Below are positions 34,635-43,369 of a DNA stretch of 64,000 bases, piece after piece. Source of the stretch: CAVYVZ01 sp963772065 (lineage in GTDB: Bacteria; Acidobacteriota; Vicinamibacteria; Vicinamibacterales; UBA2999); NCBI GenBank assembly GCA_963772065.1, contig CAVYVZ010000010.1, forward strand, positions 1,240,001-1,304,000. The letters are read 5' to 3'. Position 1 is the stretch's first letter; each line of letters starts with the position of its first letter. The notes beneath the pieces were generated by a model that was not told where the DNA came from, did not search any database, and was given only the letters and a program-made list of their open reading frames with translations. The position numbers and the translations under genes are program-made.

Positions 34635-36807
34635 AAGAGCCTCGATCGTCGCCACTGCGTTGAAGTCAGGTTCCAGCGACTCAGGATCGATCTCCGGCCC
34701 GAGCAGCGCATTGCCTTCGGGCCAATGGATTTCCAGGTTCCCCGGCTTGATTGGCGCGCGGAACACGCGCCCTTCGTAGCGGCCGTGCGCCGACGACACG
34801 CGAATCGGCGCGCCATCTGCCAGGCCGAGCCGCTCCGCATCGGCCGTACTGATGAACACCGCAGTCGCGCGCGGCGCCGGTGAGCGGATCGATCGGGTGC
34901 TGAACCATGGAATTGAACTGCTTGCCTCGACGGGTCGAGACGAAGAACGCGCCCTCGCGGCTGGCGCGGCCGCGCGCCGACACCGGCGCGAAGTGCGCTC
35001 TGCCGTCGCTCGTCGCGAAGCGGCCATCCGCATAGAGGAGGCGGCCGCCCCATTGCATCTGATCGCCCTTCGCGGCCAACCGTTGAATCCCTTCGTACAA
35101 CGGCACGGCGCGCGCGATTTCCTCTCGGATCGCCGGCGTCCCGGTGAATCGGACGCGGTCGGCCGCGGCCGGCTTCGCACGCGCCACCGCCTCCGTGATC
35201 GCCCACCACTCCGACCTCGCCGATCCGATCCGCCGCCCTGGAATCTCCGGCGAGTAGATGATGCGGCGCTCCGTCGTGGTCTCGGTCACCCCACCGGGGG
35301 TCTCATAGCGAGTCGTCGCTGGCAGCAACAGGACCGTGTCCGCCGGCTCGACCAGCATGGCCGAGGAGAGCACGATGTCATGGTGGATGCGGAGGCGCGG
35401 CGACGCGAGCGCGCGCCGCACGCGCGCCGGCTCGGGCAGCGTCTCGAGGAAGTTGCCGCCGACGATCCAGAAGACGTCGATGTCGCCGCGCTCCGCCGCG
35501 TGCACCATTTCCGGCGCGGCGTACCCACGCTCCCGCGGCACGGGGACGCCCCACACCCGCTCCCACCGCTCGCGCGTCGCCGCGTCGACGCCAGGCACGC
35601 AGCCCACTTCGGCGCCGCCCTGGACGCCCGAGTGCCCCCGAATCGGCATGACCCCACGGTGCTCACGGCCGGGCAGGCCGCGCGCCAGCGCAACGTTCAT
35701 GAGCGCTCTCACGGTGTCCACGCCGTGCGCATGCTGCGTCAGCCCCATCGACCACACGAAGATCGCGTTCGGCTTCGCGACCAGCAGCGCGGCAAACGCA
35801 CGCATCCGCTCCTCGGTCGCGCCGCTCTCGGCCTCCAGCACGTCCCACCGCGCCGACTCGGCGCGCGACCGCGCCTCTTCCCAACCGGCCGTGTGCGATC
35901 GGATGAATGGCTCGTCGACGCCGCCGCTCTCCACGAGCGCCTTCAGCACGCCGATGAGAAACGCGAGGTCGCCTCCCGTGTTCACGTCGTACCAGTCGTC
36001 GGCCAGACGCGTTCCGAACAACGCGCTCTCGAGCACGGACGGGACCCAATAACGGGCGAGTCCGGGCTCACGGTACGGATTGACGACGGCGATGTGTGCG
36101 CCACGCTGCTTCGCGTAATACAGGTACTTCGTGGTGACCGGCTGGTTGTTCGGCGTGTTGGATCCGAAGAAGACGATCAGATCCGCGGCGAGCCAGTCGA
36201 CATAGCTGCACGACGAGGCGCCGTGGCCGAGCGAGGCCTTCATGGCCGATGTCGATGCCGCGTGGCACAGGCGCGCCGAGTTGTCGACGTGATTCGTGCC
36301 GAGCACGCGCGCGGCCTTCTGCGCCGCGTAATACGTTTCGTTCGGGACGCCGCGCGAGGTCAGATAGAAGGCGATACGCTCCGCCCTGGTGGACCGGAGG
36401 CCATCTGCGGCGATCGCGAGCGCTTCCTCCCAGGACGCGACACGAAACCCGCGCTCGCCACGGCGCCGGACCATCGGTTCGGGCAGCCGTCCCAGCTCCC
36501 GCAGTTCCGCAGACGTCAGCGAGGAGAGCGCGGCCGCATCCGCCAGCCGCGCCGTGTCGAGAGCGGGCGCCGTATTGAGGCGCATCAGCTCCAGCCGCAC
36601 CATGCAAAGGTGCGTGCCCTCCAGCGTCCAGTCGCGGAGGCCCGATGTGCCGAGCGCGCAGCCATCGCACACGCCGTCGCGCAGAATGCGCCAGGCGTAG
36701 GGCAGCTCGTCGCGGTTATCCCAGGCGACGCGCAGCATCTCGAGGTAGTGATTGGGCTTCTGCGCGTTGAGACCGTTGGGAACGAACGAGACCCAGTTAC
36801 GCCACAT
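34632..36807 (-). CDS. FdhF/YdeP-type molybdopterin oxidoreductase (one frameshift)
   Basis: Molybdopterin-guanine-dinucleotide enzyme of the formate dehydrogenase H-like/YdeP family, about 724 residues. The N-terminus has a cysteine cluster (DGVCDGCALG, then a Cys near HLCMV). The molybdenum ligand region reads NSARLCHAAS, with cysteine where E. coli FdhF has selenocysteine. Cofactor-binding segments include FFGSNTPNNQPVTTKY and MPIRGHSGVQGG. Near 34865 the frame changes and the C-terminal domain continues as AVFISTADAERLGLADGAPI. Reaction unproven: formate oxidation is one option, but YdeP-like members are often of unknown activity. fdhD next to it, on the same strand upstream, supports a working molybdoenzyme. 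Confidence 0.82.
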
Positions 36808-36844
36808 TACTTTTGCGGCCGGCGATAGGCGTCGCCATTACCCA

Positions 36845-37699
36845 TCAACACAAGGGAGGTTCCAGTGTAATCCGCTCGGCGCCCGCGTAGATGTTGAACG
36901 TCCTATCGCGCACGAATCCCAGGAGCGTGATGCCGCCATCCCGTGCGAGCTCGATCGCAAGGCTCGACGGCGCCGACACGGACGCGACGAGCGGAATCCG
37001 CGCGACGAGCGCCTTCTGCACGATCTCGTATCCCGCGCGGCCGCTGACGAAGAGCAGACGATCGTCGAGCGGCAGCCGGTCCGCGAGCACCTGCGCGCCG
37101 ATGACCTTGTCGACCGCATTGTGGCGGCCGATGTCCTCGGCGCTGGCCAGGAGACGGCCCTCACGATCGAACAGACCCGCCGCGTGAAGGCCGCCGGTCT
37201 CGGCGAACGCGGTCTGCGTCGCCCGCAGCGCCCCTGGCAACGAGTCGATCAGCCGCGGCGACACACGCCACGACACGGGCAGGCGCTCGACGGCGGCGAT
37301 CAAATCGTCGATCGTCCGGCGTCCGCACACGCCGCATGCGCTGGTCGCGGTGAGCGCGCGGCGCGTGGCCAGCAGCCCCTCGACACGCCCCGCGGCGCTC
37401 CCGTCGAGCACGACGTCGACGACGTTTGCCGCGGCCTCGCCCGCGGAATCGACGCAATGCCGGATGACGCCGACATCCTCCGCTCCGCCGATGATGCGTT
37501 CCGAGAGCAGGAACCCGGCGGTCAGCTGGCGGTCCGCGCCGGGTGTGCGCATGATCACCGCGAAGGACGCACCGTTCAGACGGATCTCGAGCGGCTCTTC
37601 AACCGCCGCGACGTCCCGTGCGCGCTCCGCGCGCGCACCCGCAACCCTGGCGACCTCGATCGCCTGAAGCGCGCCGTTCAGAGGTCCTTCGGCAGACAT
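36845..37699 (-). CDS. fdhD: Formate dehydrogenase accessory sulfurtransferase
   Basis: FdhD passes sulfur from a cysteine desulfurase to the molybdenum cofactor of formate dehydrogenases, in the cytoplasm. The 284-residue protein has the essential cysteine loop SACGVCG and the late AEDIGRHNAVDKVIGAQ and SGRAGYEIVQKAL motifs that are diagnostic. Start at the ATG 37697-37699. It lies 38 bases upstream of the FdhF-like gene in the same direction, so the two are probably co-transcribed and functionally linked. Confidence 0.95.
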   Translation of the reverse strand: MSAEGPLNGALQAIEVARVAGARAERARDVAAVEEPLEIRLNGASFAVIMRTPGADRQLTAGFLLSERIIGGAEDVGVIRHCVDSAGEAAANVVDVVLDGSAAGRVEGLLATRRALTATSACGVCGRRTIDDLIAAVERLPVSWRVSPRLIDSLPGALRATQTAFAETGGLHAAGLFDREGRLLASAEDIGRHNAVDKVIGAQVLADRLPLDDRLLFVSGRAGYEIVQKALVARIPLVASVSAPSSLAIELARDGGITLLGFVRDRTFNIYAGAERITLEPPLC

Positions 37700-38238
37700 C
37701 GCTCGCGGTGATGTGCCACCACGCGCTCGAGAAAGCGCTCCCGCGCGCGCGGCTCATCGAGCCGGCCTTCTTCCTCGATCGGAAGATCGGGCATCGCATC
37801 GACCAGCGCCTGCGCGAAGAGGCCCCGGCCCGTTCGGGTGGCGCCGCCGGCAGCCTCGACCCGTACCCCCTGCATCCCGCAGCTCGGCGAATCCTGCTTC
37901 AGCACGTAGCCGGACAGCCGCGCGTCCGCGAGCTCGCGCAGCCGCTCGCGCCGCCAGACGTCCATCGCGCCGGTCCAGTCTCGACCGCTGTTCACACCGA
38001 CCAGACGCACGCGGTGTGGGCCCGACGCGACGCCGTCGTGCGCCGACACGAGGTGGATCGGCTCACGAGGGACGTCCATCCCCATCTCCACCTCGGGGCA
38101 CACCGGCACCCACTCGACGTACGGTCCCAGCGACTCGAGGAGCACGGTATCGCGCTTGTGCCCGCCGTCGTAGCGGACCTCGTCGCCAAGGAGACAGCGT
38201 GAGATCCCCACGCGCGGACGGCTTGCCGACGGGTGCAC
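37678..38238 (-). CDS. DUF523 family protein
   Basis: About 186 residues from a GTG start at 38238. The conserved DUF523 pattern is visible: ISRCLLGDEVRYDGGHKRD near the N-terminus, the VPVCPEVEMGMDVPREPI segment, and LKQDSPSCGMQGV with two further conserved residues. These cysteine motifs suggest a metal or redox role, but the family has no firm biochemical function. It overlaps the start of fdhD by 22 bases and is probably in the same operon. No in-frame ATG fits; upstream sequence belongs to the lipid kinase gene. Confidence 0.8.
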   Translation of the reverse strand: MHPSASRPRVGISRCLLGDEVRYDGGHKRDTVLLESLGPYVEWVPVCPEVEMGMDVPREPIHLVSAHDGVASGPHRVRLVGVNSGRDWTGAMDVWRRERLRELADARLSGYVLKQDSPSCGMQGVRVEAAGGATRTGRGLFAQALVDAMPDLPIEEEGRLDEPRARERFLERVVAHHRERCLPKDL

Positions 38239-38245
38239 GCGTTCA

Positions 38246-39184
38246 TTAAACCATGAGCGGCCGCGGCGGCGCGGCGGCGTGCGGCCGCGGTCCGCACAGG
38301 AACCGCGCCGCGCGATGCCGCACCTGATACGCGCACCGATCGGCCTGCAGCACCTCGCCATCGATATTGACGTGGACGAGGCGATCGAAGAGGAGCTCGA
38401 AGGCCGGCGCTCGAAAGTGGATGATGCGATCGTCGTGTGCGTGCTCCCCGGCGGCAATCTTCTGCAGCAGCGCCACGAACTCGAGCGTGGCGGTGCGCTT
38501 CACCAGGAACACATCGAGCAGCCCGTCGTCGATGAGGGCCGCAGGCGCGATGGGATAGCCGCCGCCGATCGAGCGCGCGTTGCAGACGGCAAACATCTGC
38601 AGCTCGAGAGCGCCCTCGGTGGGTTGTCCCCCAGGGACGCGGAGCTCCGCTGAGAAGGGCTCGCGCCCCAGGAGCGCGCGCGCCCCGCCGATCACGTACG
38701 CGAGCTTGCCGGTGGCGTCTTTCAGCGGTTCGGTGAGGATGGCGGACACATCGGCGACGAACCCGCCCGCGGAGACATTGACGAATGGACGATCGTTCAT
38801 GACGCCGAGATCCACATCGATGATCCGCGCGTCGAGGAGCAGGTCGAGTGCCGTCTCCGCAACCTCGCCCAGGCCGAGCGCCTTCGCGAAGTCGTTGCCG
38901 GTGCCGGCGGGGATGATGCCGAACGCCATTCCCTCGAGCGCTCCCCGGACGCCGGCCAAAGCGCGGACGGCGATGTTGACGGTGCCGTCGCCGCCCGCGA
39001 TGAACAGCAGCTCGCAGCCATCCTCGGACGCGCGAATAGCGGCGCGTGCGATGTCGGCTTCGTCGGTGGTGACGCTGACGTCGAGGTCCCGCACGAGCGG
39101 GCGGAGGCGCTCGGCGATGATCGGCAGCAGGGCGGGAGCGCGGTCGGCGCCTGACTTCGGGTTGATGATCAGCCGCGCGCGCAC
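38246..39184 (-). CDS. YegS/diacylglycerol kinase-family lipid kinase
   Basis: 312-residue lipid kinase of the YegS/DagK catalytic family, probably at the inner membrane surface. It begins with ARLIINPKSGADRAPALLP and carries the nucleotide loop FIAGGDGTVN and FGIIPAGTGNDFAKALG. A C-terminal beta domain includes AVCNARSIGGGYPIAP, ALIDDGLLDV and VHVNIDGE. Start is GTG, overlapping the GvpK stop. It may phosphorylate diacylglycerol, ceramide or phosphatidylglycerol; the substrate is not readable from sequence. The C-terminus is arginine/proline-rich. Confidence 0.88.
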   Translation of the reverse strand: MRARLIINPKSGADRAPALLPIIAERLRPLVRDLDVSVTTDEADIARAAIRASEDGCELLFIAGGDGTVNIAVRALAGVRGALEGMAFGIIPAGTGNDFAKALGLGEVAETALDLLLDARIIDVDLGVMNDRPFVNVSAGGFVADVSAILTEPLKDATGKLAYVIGGARALLGREPFSAELRVPGGQPTEGALELQMFAVCNARSIGGGYPIAPAALIDDGLLDVFLVKRTATLEFVALLQKIAAGEHAHDDRIIHFRAPAFELLFDRLVHVNIDGEVLQADRCAYQVRHRAARFLCGPRPHAAAPPRPLMV

Positions 39185-39645
39185 TACATCAGTTTCCCGA
39201 GCGGTCCGACGTCGAGGTTCAGCTCGTCCGGCGCGATGCCGAACTGCGCGGCAATCTCACGTACCGCCTCTTCGAGCTTCATGAGGGCGACGCCGACGTC
39301 TTCGGTCTGCTGGTCGGTGAGCGTGCCGGCTTCCATGCGGCGGATGGCCTGACGTTCGAGCACGTTTCGGATGAACTCGACGAGCGTCAGCACCAGCTGC
39401 GCGACCGATCGCCGTACCTCGTCGGGATCGGCGTTCCACCGGAGCGGAGATGCGGTCCTCGCGGTGCGCTCGATCTCGCGCCGCAGCGCATCGAGCTCCG
39501 CGACCTCGGTGACGGTGACGCCGCCCGATCTCGCGACGCCCGTTGCCGCGCGCGCGCGCGGGGTCGATGCGGGAGAACGCTTCTGTCGTCGCGGCTTCGA
39601 GCCTGGCGCACGCGGCGGCCGTCGTGCGGGTTTCTTGGTCACCAT
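39184..39645 (-). CDS. gvpK: Gas vesicle protein GvpK
   Basis: 153 residues. The first 50 are basic and alanine/proline-rich (MVTKKPARRPPRAPG). The GvpK domain follows: NADPDEVRRSVAQLVLTLVE, FIRNVLERQAIRRMEAGTL and KLEEAVREIAAQFGI, ending DLNLDVGPLGKL-like. GvpK is a conserved minor protein needed for gas vesicle assembly; its exact role is unclear. It overlaps the preceding GvpF/L gene by 7 bases and closes the gas vesicle operon. Confidence 0.92.
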   Translation of the reverse strand: MVTKKPARRPPRAPGSKPRRQKRSPASTPRARAATGVARSGGVTVTEVAELDALRREIERTARTASPLRWNADPDEVRRSVAQLVLTLVEFIRNVLERQAIRRMEAGTLTDQQTEDVGVALMKLEEAVREIAAQFGIAPDELNLDVGPLGKLM

Positions 39646-40346
39646 CCACCGCCCGCAAAAGCATACGGCGGCCAGGGGCCGCTCACGACAATCGTCACGT
39701 TGGCCGCGAGGGCGGCCCGCTGCAGTGCGCTGCGGTAGGCGGGCGCGGCGCCGCGCGGCACCAGGTGATACATGCTGCCGGCCAGCCGTCCGCGGTCGTA
39801 GCGCTCGGCTCGCTCGGCTCGTACCCACTTTCTGACCGCCGCCCGCAGCGGTTCCGTGCCGGGGATCTGCAGTTCTGCCGCCCGGCGCTGCAAGAACTGC
39901 CGACCTTGAGTCGCCCCCTCACCGTACTCAGAGTCGACTCTGAACCGACTCGGAGCTGACTCTGAGTTGTCTCGGAGTCGACTCTGAGTCGAACGCGAGC
40001 CGAAGACGCGGACGGTCATCTGGACGCGATGGCGGACGAGGCGCAGCGAACGGCGGAGTACCTCGCGGCGATCGAGCGTGGTCGTCGTCAGCTCCTCCAC
40101 CGTCGCGGCGCACGTGCCGTAGCGCGCGGGCAGCACGCTGCCGTGTGTCTCCATCAGCCGCCGGACGGCCGCGTCGTATCGCTTCAACGTGGCCGGCGTC
40201 GGCCGCGGCACGCGCGGCACCAGGCCGATGACGAGGTCGAGGCCCGACACCCTGACGCGGCGCAGCCGTTCACCCGAGGCCCCGTCTGCACGCAGCGGCC
40301 CACTGGCCCCGGATACGACCGCGTACACCCACACGTACTCAGCCAC
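39639..40346 (-). CDS. GvpF/GvpL-family gas vesicle protein (third paralogue)
   Basis: 235 residues with a GvpL/GvpF fold: EYVWVYAVVSGASGPL at the start, GLDLVIGLVPRV, and the C-terminal hallmark VSGPWPPYAFAGG. These proteins act in vesicle nucleation or assembly. About residues 117-140 (GSRSTQSRLRDNSESAPSR and on) are encoded by a CAGAGTCGACTCTG repeat patch placed between the N- and C-terminal domains. The N-terminal domain is short compared with the two other paralogues here. GTG start, overlapping the preceding GvpA-family gene by 8 bases. Confidence 0.85.
   Translation of the reverse strand: MAEYVWVYAVVSGASGPLRADGASGERLRRVRVSGLDLVIGLVPRVPRPTPATLKRYDAAVRRLMETHGSVLPARYGTCAATVEELTTTTLDRREVLRRSLRLVRHRVQMTVRVFGSRSTQSRLRDNSESAPSRFRVDSEYGEGATQGRQFLQRRAAELQIPGTEPLRAAVRKWVRAERAERYDRGRLAGSMYHLVPRGAAPAYRSALQRAALAANVTIVVSGPWPPYAFAGGGW
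39926..39992. repeat. GAGTCGACTC palindromic repeat inside a GvpF/L gene
   Basis: The 14-base perfect palindrome CAGAGTCGACTCTG (39929-39942) and GAGTCGACTC (39975-39984) are joined by degenerate ACTCGGAGCTGACTCTGAG words. The frame stays open through the patch and writes a serine/arginine-rich linker. Confidence 0.85.
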
Positions 40347-40668
40347 GCGCGTTGCGCCGCGATGTTCGCTGTGCGCCCCCCTGATGCCTGCGCGCCTCGC
40401 GCCGATCGTGCCGGCGCTTCAACGGGTCCGGATCTTCCCCGGGCAGCACCCGATCGGCCGCGCACAGCAGCAGCGACACACGTACATAGATCAGATCGAC
40501 GTGTGCCAGGGCGATCGTCAAGTCCCCCGTGAGCACGACACCCTTCGTCAGCGCATGATCGACGACATCCAGCAGCGTCGACGCATCATCCGCGAGCACC
40601 TGCTCGGCGACCGAGCTTCCGGCATCGCCCGGTGGCACCGCGGCCGGGAGGCGGCGAGGGCGCTTCAT
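40339..40668 (-). CDS. GvpA-family minor gas vesicle protein (GvpS/M-like)
   Basis: 109 residues. The GvpA-family core is present: TLLDVVDHALTKGVVLTGDLT followed by ALAHVDLIYVRVSLLLCAADRVL, but it diverges from the shell protein GvpA (DLIYVRV in place of DLITVEAR) and carries a basic, histidine/arginine-rich tail. By order (between GvpL and the GvpF/L-K pair) it corresponds to GvpS of actinobacterial clusters or GvpM of others. The ATG overlaps the GvpL stop (ATGA). Probably a minor nucleation component and not the bulk shell. Confidence 0.8.
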   Translation of the reverse strand: MKRPRRLPAAVPPGDAGSSVAEQVLADDASTLLDVVDHALTKGVVLTGDLTIALAHVDLIYVRVSLLLCAADRVLPGEDPDPLKRRHDRREARRHQGGAQRTSRRNARG

Positions 40669-41438
40669 GTGGACGACGTGAAGTTGTAGGGGGGCCAGGG
40701 GCCCGTCAGCGCCGCACCGATACCCGACGTGTGGAGTGTGCGCGCGTGCTGCCGCACGGCGGCGCGGAAGCCCGCAGCGCGCGTGGACGGGACGAGATAC
40801 GCGGCGTCGAGCAAGAGACGCGAGCCGGGGGCGGCCTCCTCGATCGCGGTCCGCCGCACGGCATCGCGCGCGTGCCGCTTCAGGCTGCGGTGAAGCGCCG
40901 TCGCCTCGGCGCGGGCTTTCGCCAGCTGCGTCCGCCTGACATCGAGCAGGTCGCGCTTCTGCGTCAGATACGCGGTACCCGACCGCCGACGCTCACCCGC
41001 GCGTCGCGCGTGCGCCTGCTCCACCGCGCCACGCGCCGCCTGCTCGTCCCACGTGAGGCGGAGTCCCCACTCCACGTGGCCGGCCACGCGACGCAGGATC
41101 CGCTCGATCCGGCGCCGGTCGCGCGAGACGTGCGCCAGCGCGCGCTCGTCGCCCGTGAAGATCGTGAACATCTGCATCGGCAGCAACGCGGCCTTCGAGA
41201 GAAACTGCTCCACCACCGCCTCGTGGCCCATGGCGCATTGGGAGACCCAATCGAGATCCTTCAGCCCCGACGCGATTGCCGCTTCGCCGTACTCCGAGGC
41301 CTCGACATCGGACACGATGAGCCATAAGCCCCCACCGGCGTCGAGCGCGCGAAGACCTCCTGCGGACGGCAGGCCGATCCGACGCCGCCGAATGACGGGC
41401 TTCCGTGCGCTGCGAATGAGGCAGTACAGATAGGTCAC
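40665..41438 (-). CDS. gvpL: Gas vesicle protein GvpL/GvpF family
   Basis: 257 residues with the family layout: TYLYCLIRSARKP first strand, LWLIVSDVEASEYGE, AAIASGLKDLDWVSQCAMGHE, and LPMQMFTIFTGDERAL, then a helical middle domain and the C-terminal hallmark ALTGPWPPYNF. GTG start. It follows GvpG by 12 bases. By order it matches GvpL of actinobacterial gvp operons; L and F are too alike to be certain. Confidence 0.9.
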   Translation of the reverse strand: MTYLYCLIRSARKPVIRRRRIGLPSAGGLRALDAGGGLWLIVSDVEASEYGEAAIASGLKDLDWVSQCAMGHEAVVEQFLSKAALLPMQMFTIFTGDERALAHVSRDRRRIERILRRVAGHVEWGLRLTWDEQAARGAVEQAHARRAGERRRSGTAYLTQKRDLLDVRRTQLAKARAEATALHRSLKRHARDAVRRTAIEEAAPGSRLLLDAAYLVPSTRAAGFRAAVRQHARTLHTSGIGAALTGPWPPYNFTSST

Positions 41439-41450
41439 GACGCGGCGATT

Positions 41451-41852
41451 CTACCGTGTCGTCCGGCGTCCGCGCCGGCTGCGCGGAGGCGTCTTCAGCA
41501 GTGTGCCCTCGATGACCGTGCCTGCATCGGCGGCGGCCGGCGCGTGGAAATCCCCCGACACCGTCGCCTCTACCTGCAGCTCCGACGCGCCGGTCTCGTC
41601 CGCGCCGCCAAAGGCGATCGGACCAGCGCCGCCTTCGCGGCGCTCCTTGATGTCACGAATGCGCGCCAGGAGATCCGCCTCGATGTCGGCGAACTCGGAA
41701 TCGGTGATCTCGCCCATCTCCCGGCGCATCTCCGCCGCGAGCAGCTCTTCCCGAAGCGCCGAGTCGTCGTTCTTTTCGGCGTCGGCCGCGGTCGCCACGG
41801 TGTCCAGCACCCAGCGCAGACCGGACACGAAGAGCGAGTCGAGGATGAACAT
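41451..41852 (-). CDS. gvpG: Gas vesicle protein GvpG
   Basis: 133 residues. The N-terminal 75 match the GvpG family: MFILDSLFVSGLRWVLDTVA, then an acidic helix ALREELLAAEMRREMGEITDSEFADIE-like pattern. The remainder is a variable acidic/alanine-rich stretch and a basic tail (SRRGRRTTR). GvpG is an accessory assembly protein thought to act with GvpF/L. It sits between the two full-length GvpF/L genes, as in other gvp clusters. Confidence 0.92.
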   Translation of the reverse strand: MFILDSLFVSGLRWVLDTVATAADAEKNDDSALREELLAAEMRREMGEITDSEFADIEADLLARIRDIKERREGGAGPIAFGGADETGASELQVEATVSGDFHAPAAADAGTVIEGTLLKTPPRSRRGRRTTR

Positions 41853-41875
41853 CGCTAAGCGAAAAGTCTACAAGT

Positions 41876-41958
41876 GGAGAGTGGAAAGTGAAAAGTAAGT
41901 TGGCAAGTTCGCAAGTGGGCAAGTTTGATTACTTTCCACTTTCCATTCTTACTTTCTA
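41876..41958. repeat. GGAAAGTG word-repeat palindrome in the gvp cluster
   Basis: The left words (GTGGAAAGTGAAAAGTAAG from about 41881) reappear as reverse complement on the right (TTACTTTCCACTTTCC from about 41929), separated by GCAAGT repeats. It fills the gap between the first GvpF gene and GvpG, upstream of the gvpG start. Confidence 0.8.
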
Positions 41959-41961
41959 CCT

Positions 41962-41981
41962 GCGCGCGCAAAAGCGCGCGC
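41962..41981 (-). terminator. GCGCGCGC hairpin after the first GvpF gene
   Basis: GCGCGCGC (41962-41969) pairs with GCGCGCGC (41974-41981) around a four-base AAAA loop, directly after the stop codon of the upstream gvpF gene on the - strand. No T run follows, so it may slow transcription or protect the 3' end and not terminate fully. Confidence 0.45.
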
Positions 41982-42971
41982 CTAGTGCTGTCCCGCGCGC
42001 TCGAGCTTCAGCCGGATGTTCACGAAGTTGTACGGCGGCCACGGGCCAGTGTACTTGAAGGTCAGCTTGTCGTAGTTCGACGCGATGTCCTTGATGCGCC
42101 GGTCGAACGCCGGCTCCTGCTCGCGCTGGACGAGGAACGCGGCGTTCATGATCATCTTGTCGCCGATCGCCTTGTTGACGCGCGACGCCACCGAGACGTC
42201 GCGAAGCCGCTGCAGGAACTCGCCGACGTAGCGCTCCGACCGCTGCTGCAGCGCCGCGTCGATCAGCCGGCCGTACTGCATCCGCGCAAAGTAGGTCGAT
42301 CCCTTCTGCGACGAGATCTCCGTCTTCAGCCGGTGGATGTCCTCGTCTTCCTGTTCGATCGCTTTCACGATCTCGTCGCGATCCCACAGCACCTTGAGGC
42401 CGAACTCGAGCTTGTCCTGCATCTTCGCGAGCACGTCGGCGAAGGCGTCGTAGGCCGATCGCAGCAGCTCGCCGATGTCGTCGCGCGTCTTGAAGATCGT
42501 GCCGAACGACATCGGGATCACCGTGTGCTCGCGCATCACCGTCTCGTTCACGCGCTCGTGCGCGAGCACGTTCTCCCGCGTGGAATCGAGCGGCGCGATT
42601 GGCACGTCGGACACGACGGCGGCCATGTCCCGAAACGTGATCGTGTACACCTCGGGCGACTGTTCGTCCATGCCGATCGCGCCGAACCGGAGCGGCTGGC
42701 TTGCGCGGATGATGCAGTACACGTAGCGGCCGCGGTTCGAGCGGTCGACGTCGGGCAGCAACGGCTTGGCCGCGCGCTCGACGTGGCGCTCCACGCGTGT
42801 TTCGGTCCCGCGCACTTCGGTCTCACGCGTCACCCGCGTGACCGGCGCCCCGTTGCCGCGGCGCGCGCCAATCGGCCGCACGCGCCTGTCTGTTTTCGGC
42901 GCGCGCGCCGGCGATTTGGCGCGCGGCGCGGCGCCTTTCTTCGACGCTGAGTTCTTCGTTGCCTTCGGCAC
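41982..42971 (-). CDS. gvpF: Gas vesicle protein GvpF/GvpL family with basic N-terminal extension
   Basis: About 329 residues from a GTG at 42971. The first 75 are a lysine/arginine/alanine-rich extension. The GvpF/L domain begins at GRYVYCIIRASQPL and includes PEVYTITFRDMAAVVSDVPI, VNETVMREHTVIPMSFGTIF and the closing FKYTGPWPPYNFVNI. GvpF contacts GvpA during vesicle nucleation. Downstream of GvpA and upstream of GvpG it occupies the usual gvpF place, but here a two-component pair intervenes between it and gvpA. The GTG is 3 bases after the response regulator stop. Confidence 0.9.
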   Translation of the reverse strand: MPKATKNSASKKGAAPRAKSPARAPKTDRRVRPIGARRGNGAPVTRVTRETEVRGTETRVERHVERAAKPLLPDVDRSNRGRYVYCIIRASQPLRFGAIGMDEQSPEVYTITFRDMAAVVSDVPIAPLDSTRENVLAHERVNETVMREHTVIPMSFGTIFKTRDDIGELLRSAYDAFADVLAKMQDKLEFGLKVLWDRDEIVKAIEQEDEDIHRLKTEISSQKGSTYFARMQYGRLIDAALQQRSERYVGEFLQRLRDVSVASRVNKAIGDKMIMNAAFLVQREQEPAFDRRIKDIASNYDKLTFKYTGPWPPYNFVNIRLKLERAGQH

Positions 42972-42973
42972 GT

Positions 42974-43369
42974 TTATACCTGTCTGTGAACGACGTTGAG
43001 CATGCGGCGCACCTCGACCACCAGATCGTCTGGCAGGCATGGCTTCGTCACGAACGAATCGCACCCGGCCTTGCGCGCGCCTTCCGACGCGCCAGCCAGC
43101 GCATGGCCGGTCAGCGCCACCACGGGAATGTGGCGCGTGCGCTCATCCGATTTCAGCTGCCGCGTCGCCTCCCACCCGTCCATCCCCGGAAGCGAGAGAT
43201 CCATCAGGATGAGCGCGGGGCGAAGCTCGAACGCCTTTTCGATCGCTTCGTTGCCGTTCTTGGCCTCGGCGACCCGGAACCCGGAGAACTGCAGATACTC
43301 GGCGTACATCTCCCGGGCGTCCTGGTAATCGTCGACCACGAGGATGAGGGGGGTGTTGTCGTCTGTCAT
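42974..43369 (-). CDS. Single-domain response regulator
   Basis: 131 residues, one REC domain and no output domain. Marks are PLILVVDDYQDAREMY (acidic pair), LILMDLSLPGMDGWEATR with the phospho-accepting aspartate, VVALTGHAL and FVTKPCLPDDL with the conserved lysine. Its ATG overlaps the stop of the histidine kinase gene before it, so the two are translated together. It would carry phosphate to an unknown target; being between gvpA and gvpF it may control buoyancy gene expression or vesicle assembly. Confidence 0.9.
   Translation of the reverse strand: MTDDNTPLILVVDDYQDAREMYAEYLQFSGFRVAEAKNGNEAIEKAFELRPALILMDLSLPGMDGWEATRQLKSDERTRHIPVVALTGHALAGASEGARKAGCDSFVTKPCLPDDLVVEVRRMLNVVHRQV

Noticed and set aside
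34632..36807. Possible selenocysteine enzyme
   Set aside because: The molybdenum-ligand position is a cysteine codon and no in-frame TGA is needed to read the active site.
41982..43064. Longer start of the first GvpF gene
   Set aside because: It would extend into the coding end of the response regulator in another frame; the GTG at 42971, 3 bases after that stop, fits better.
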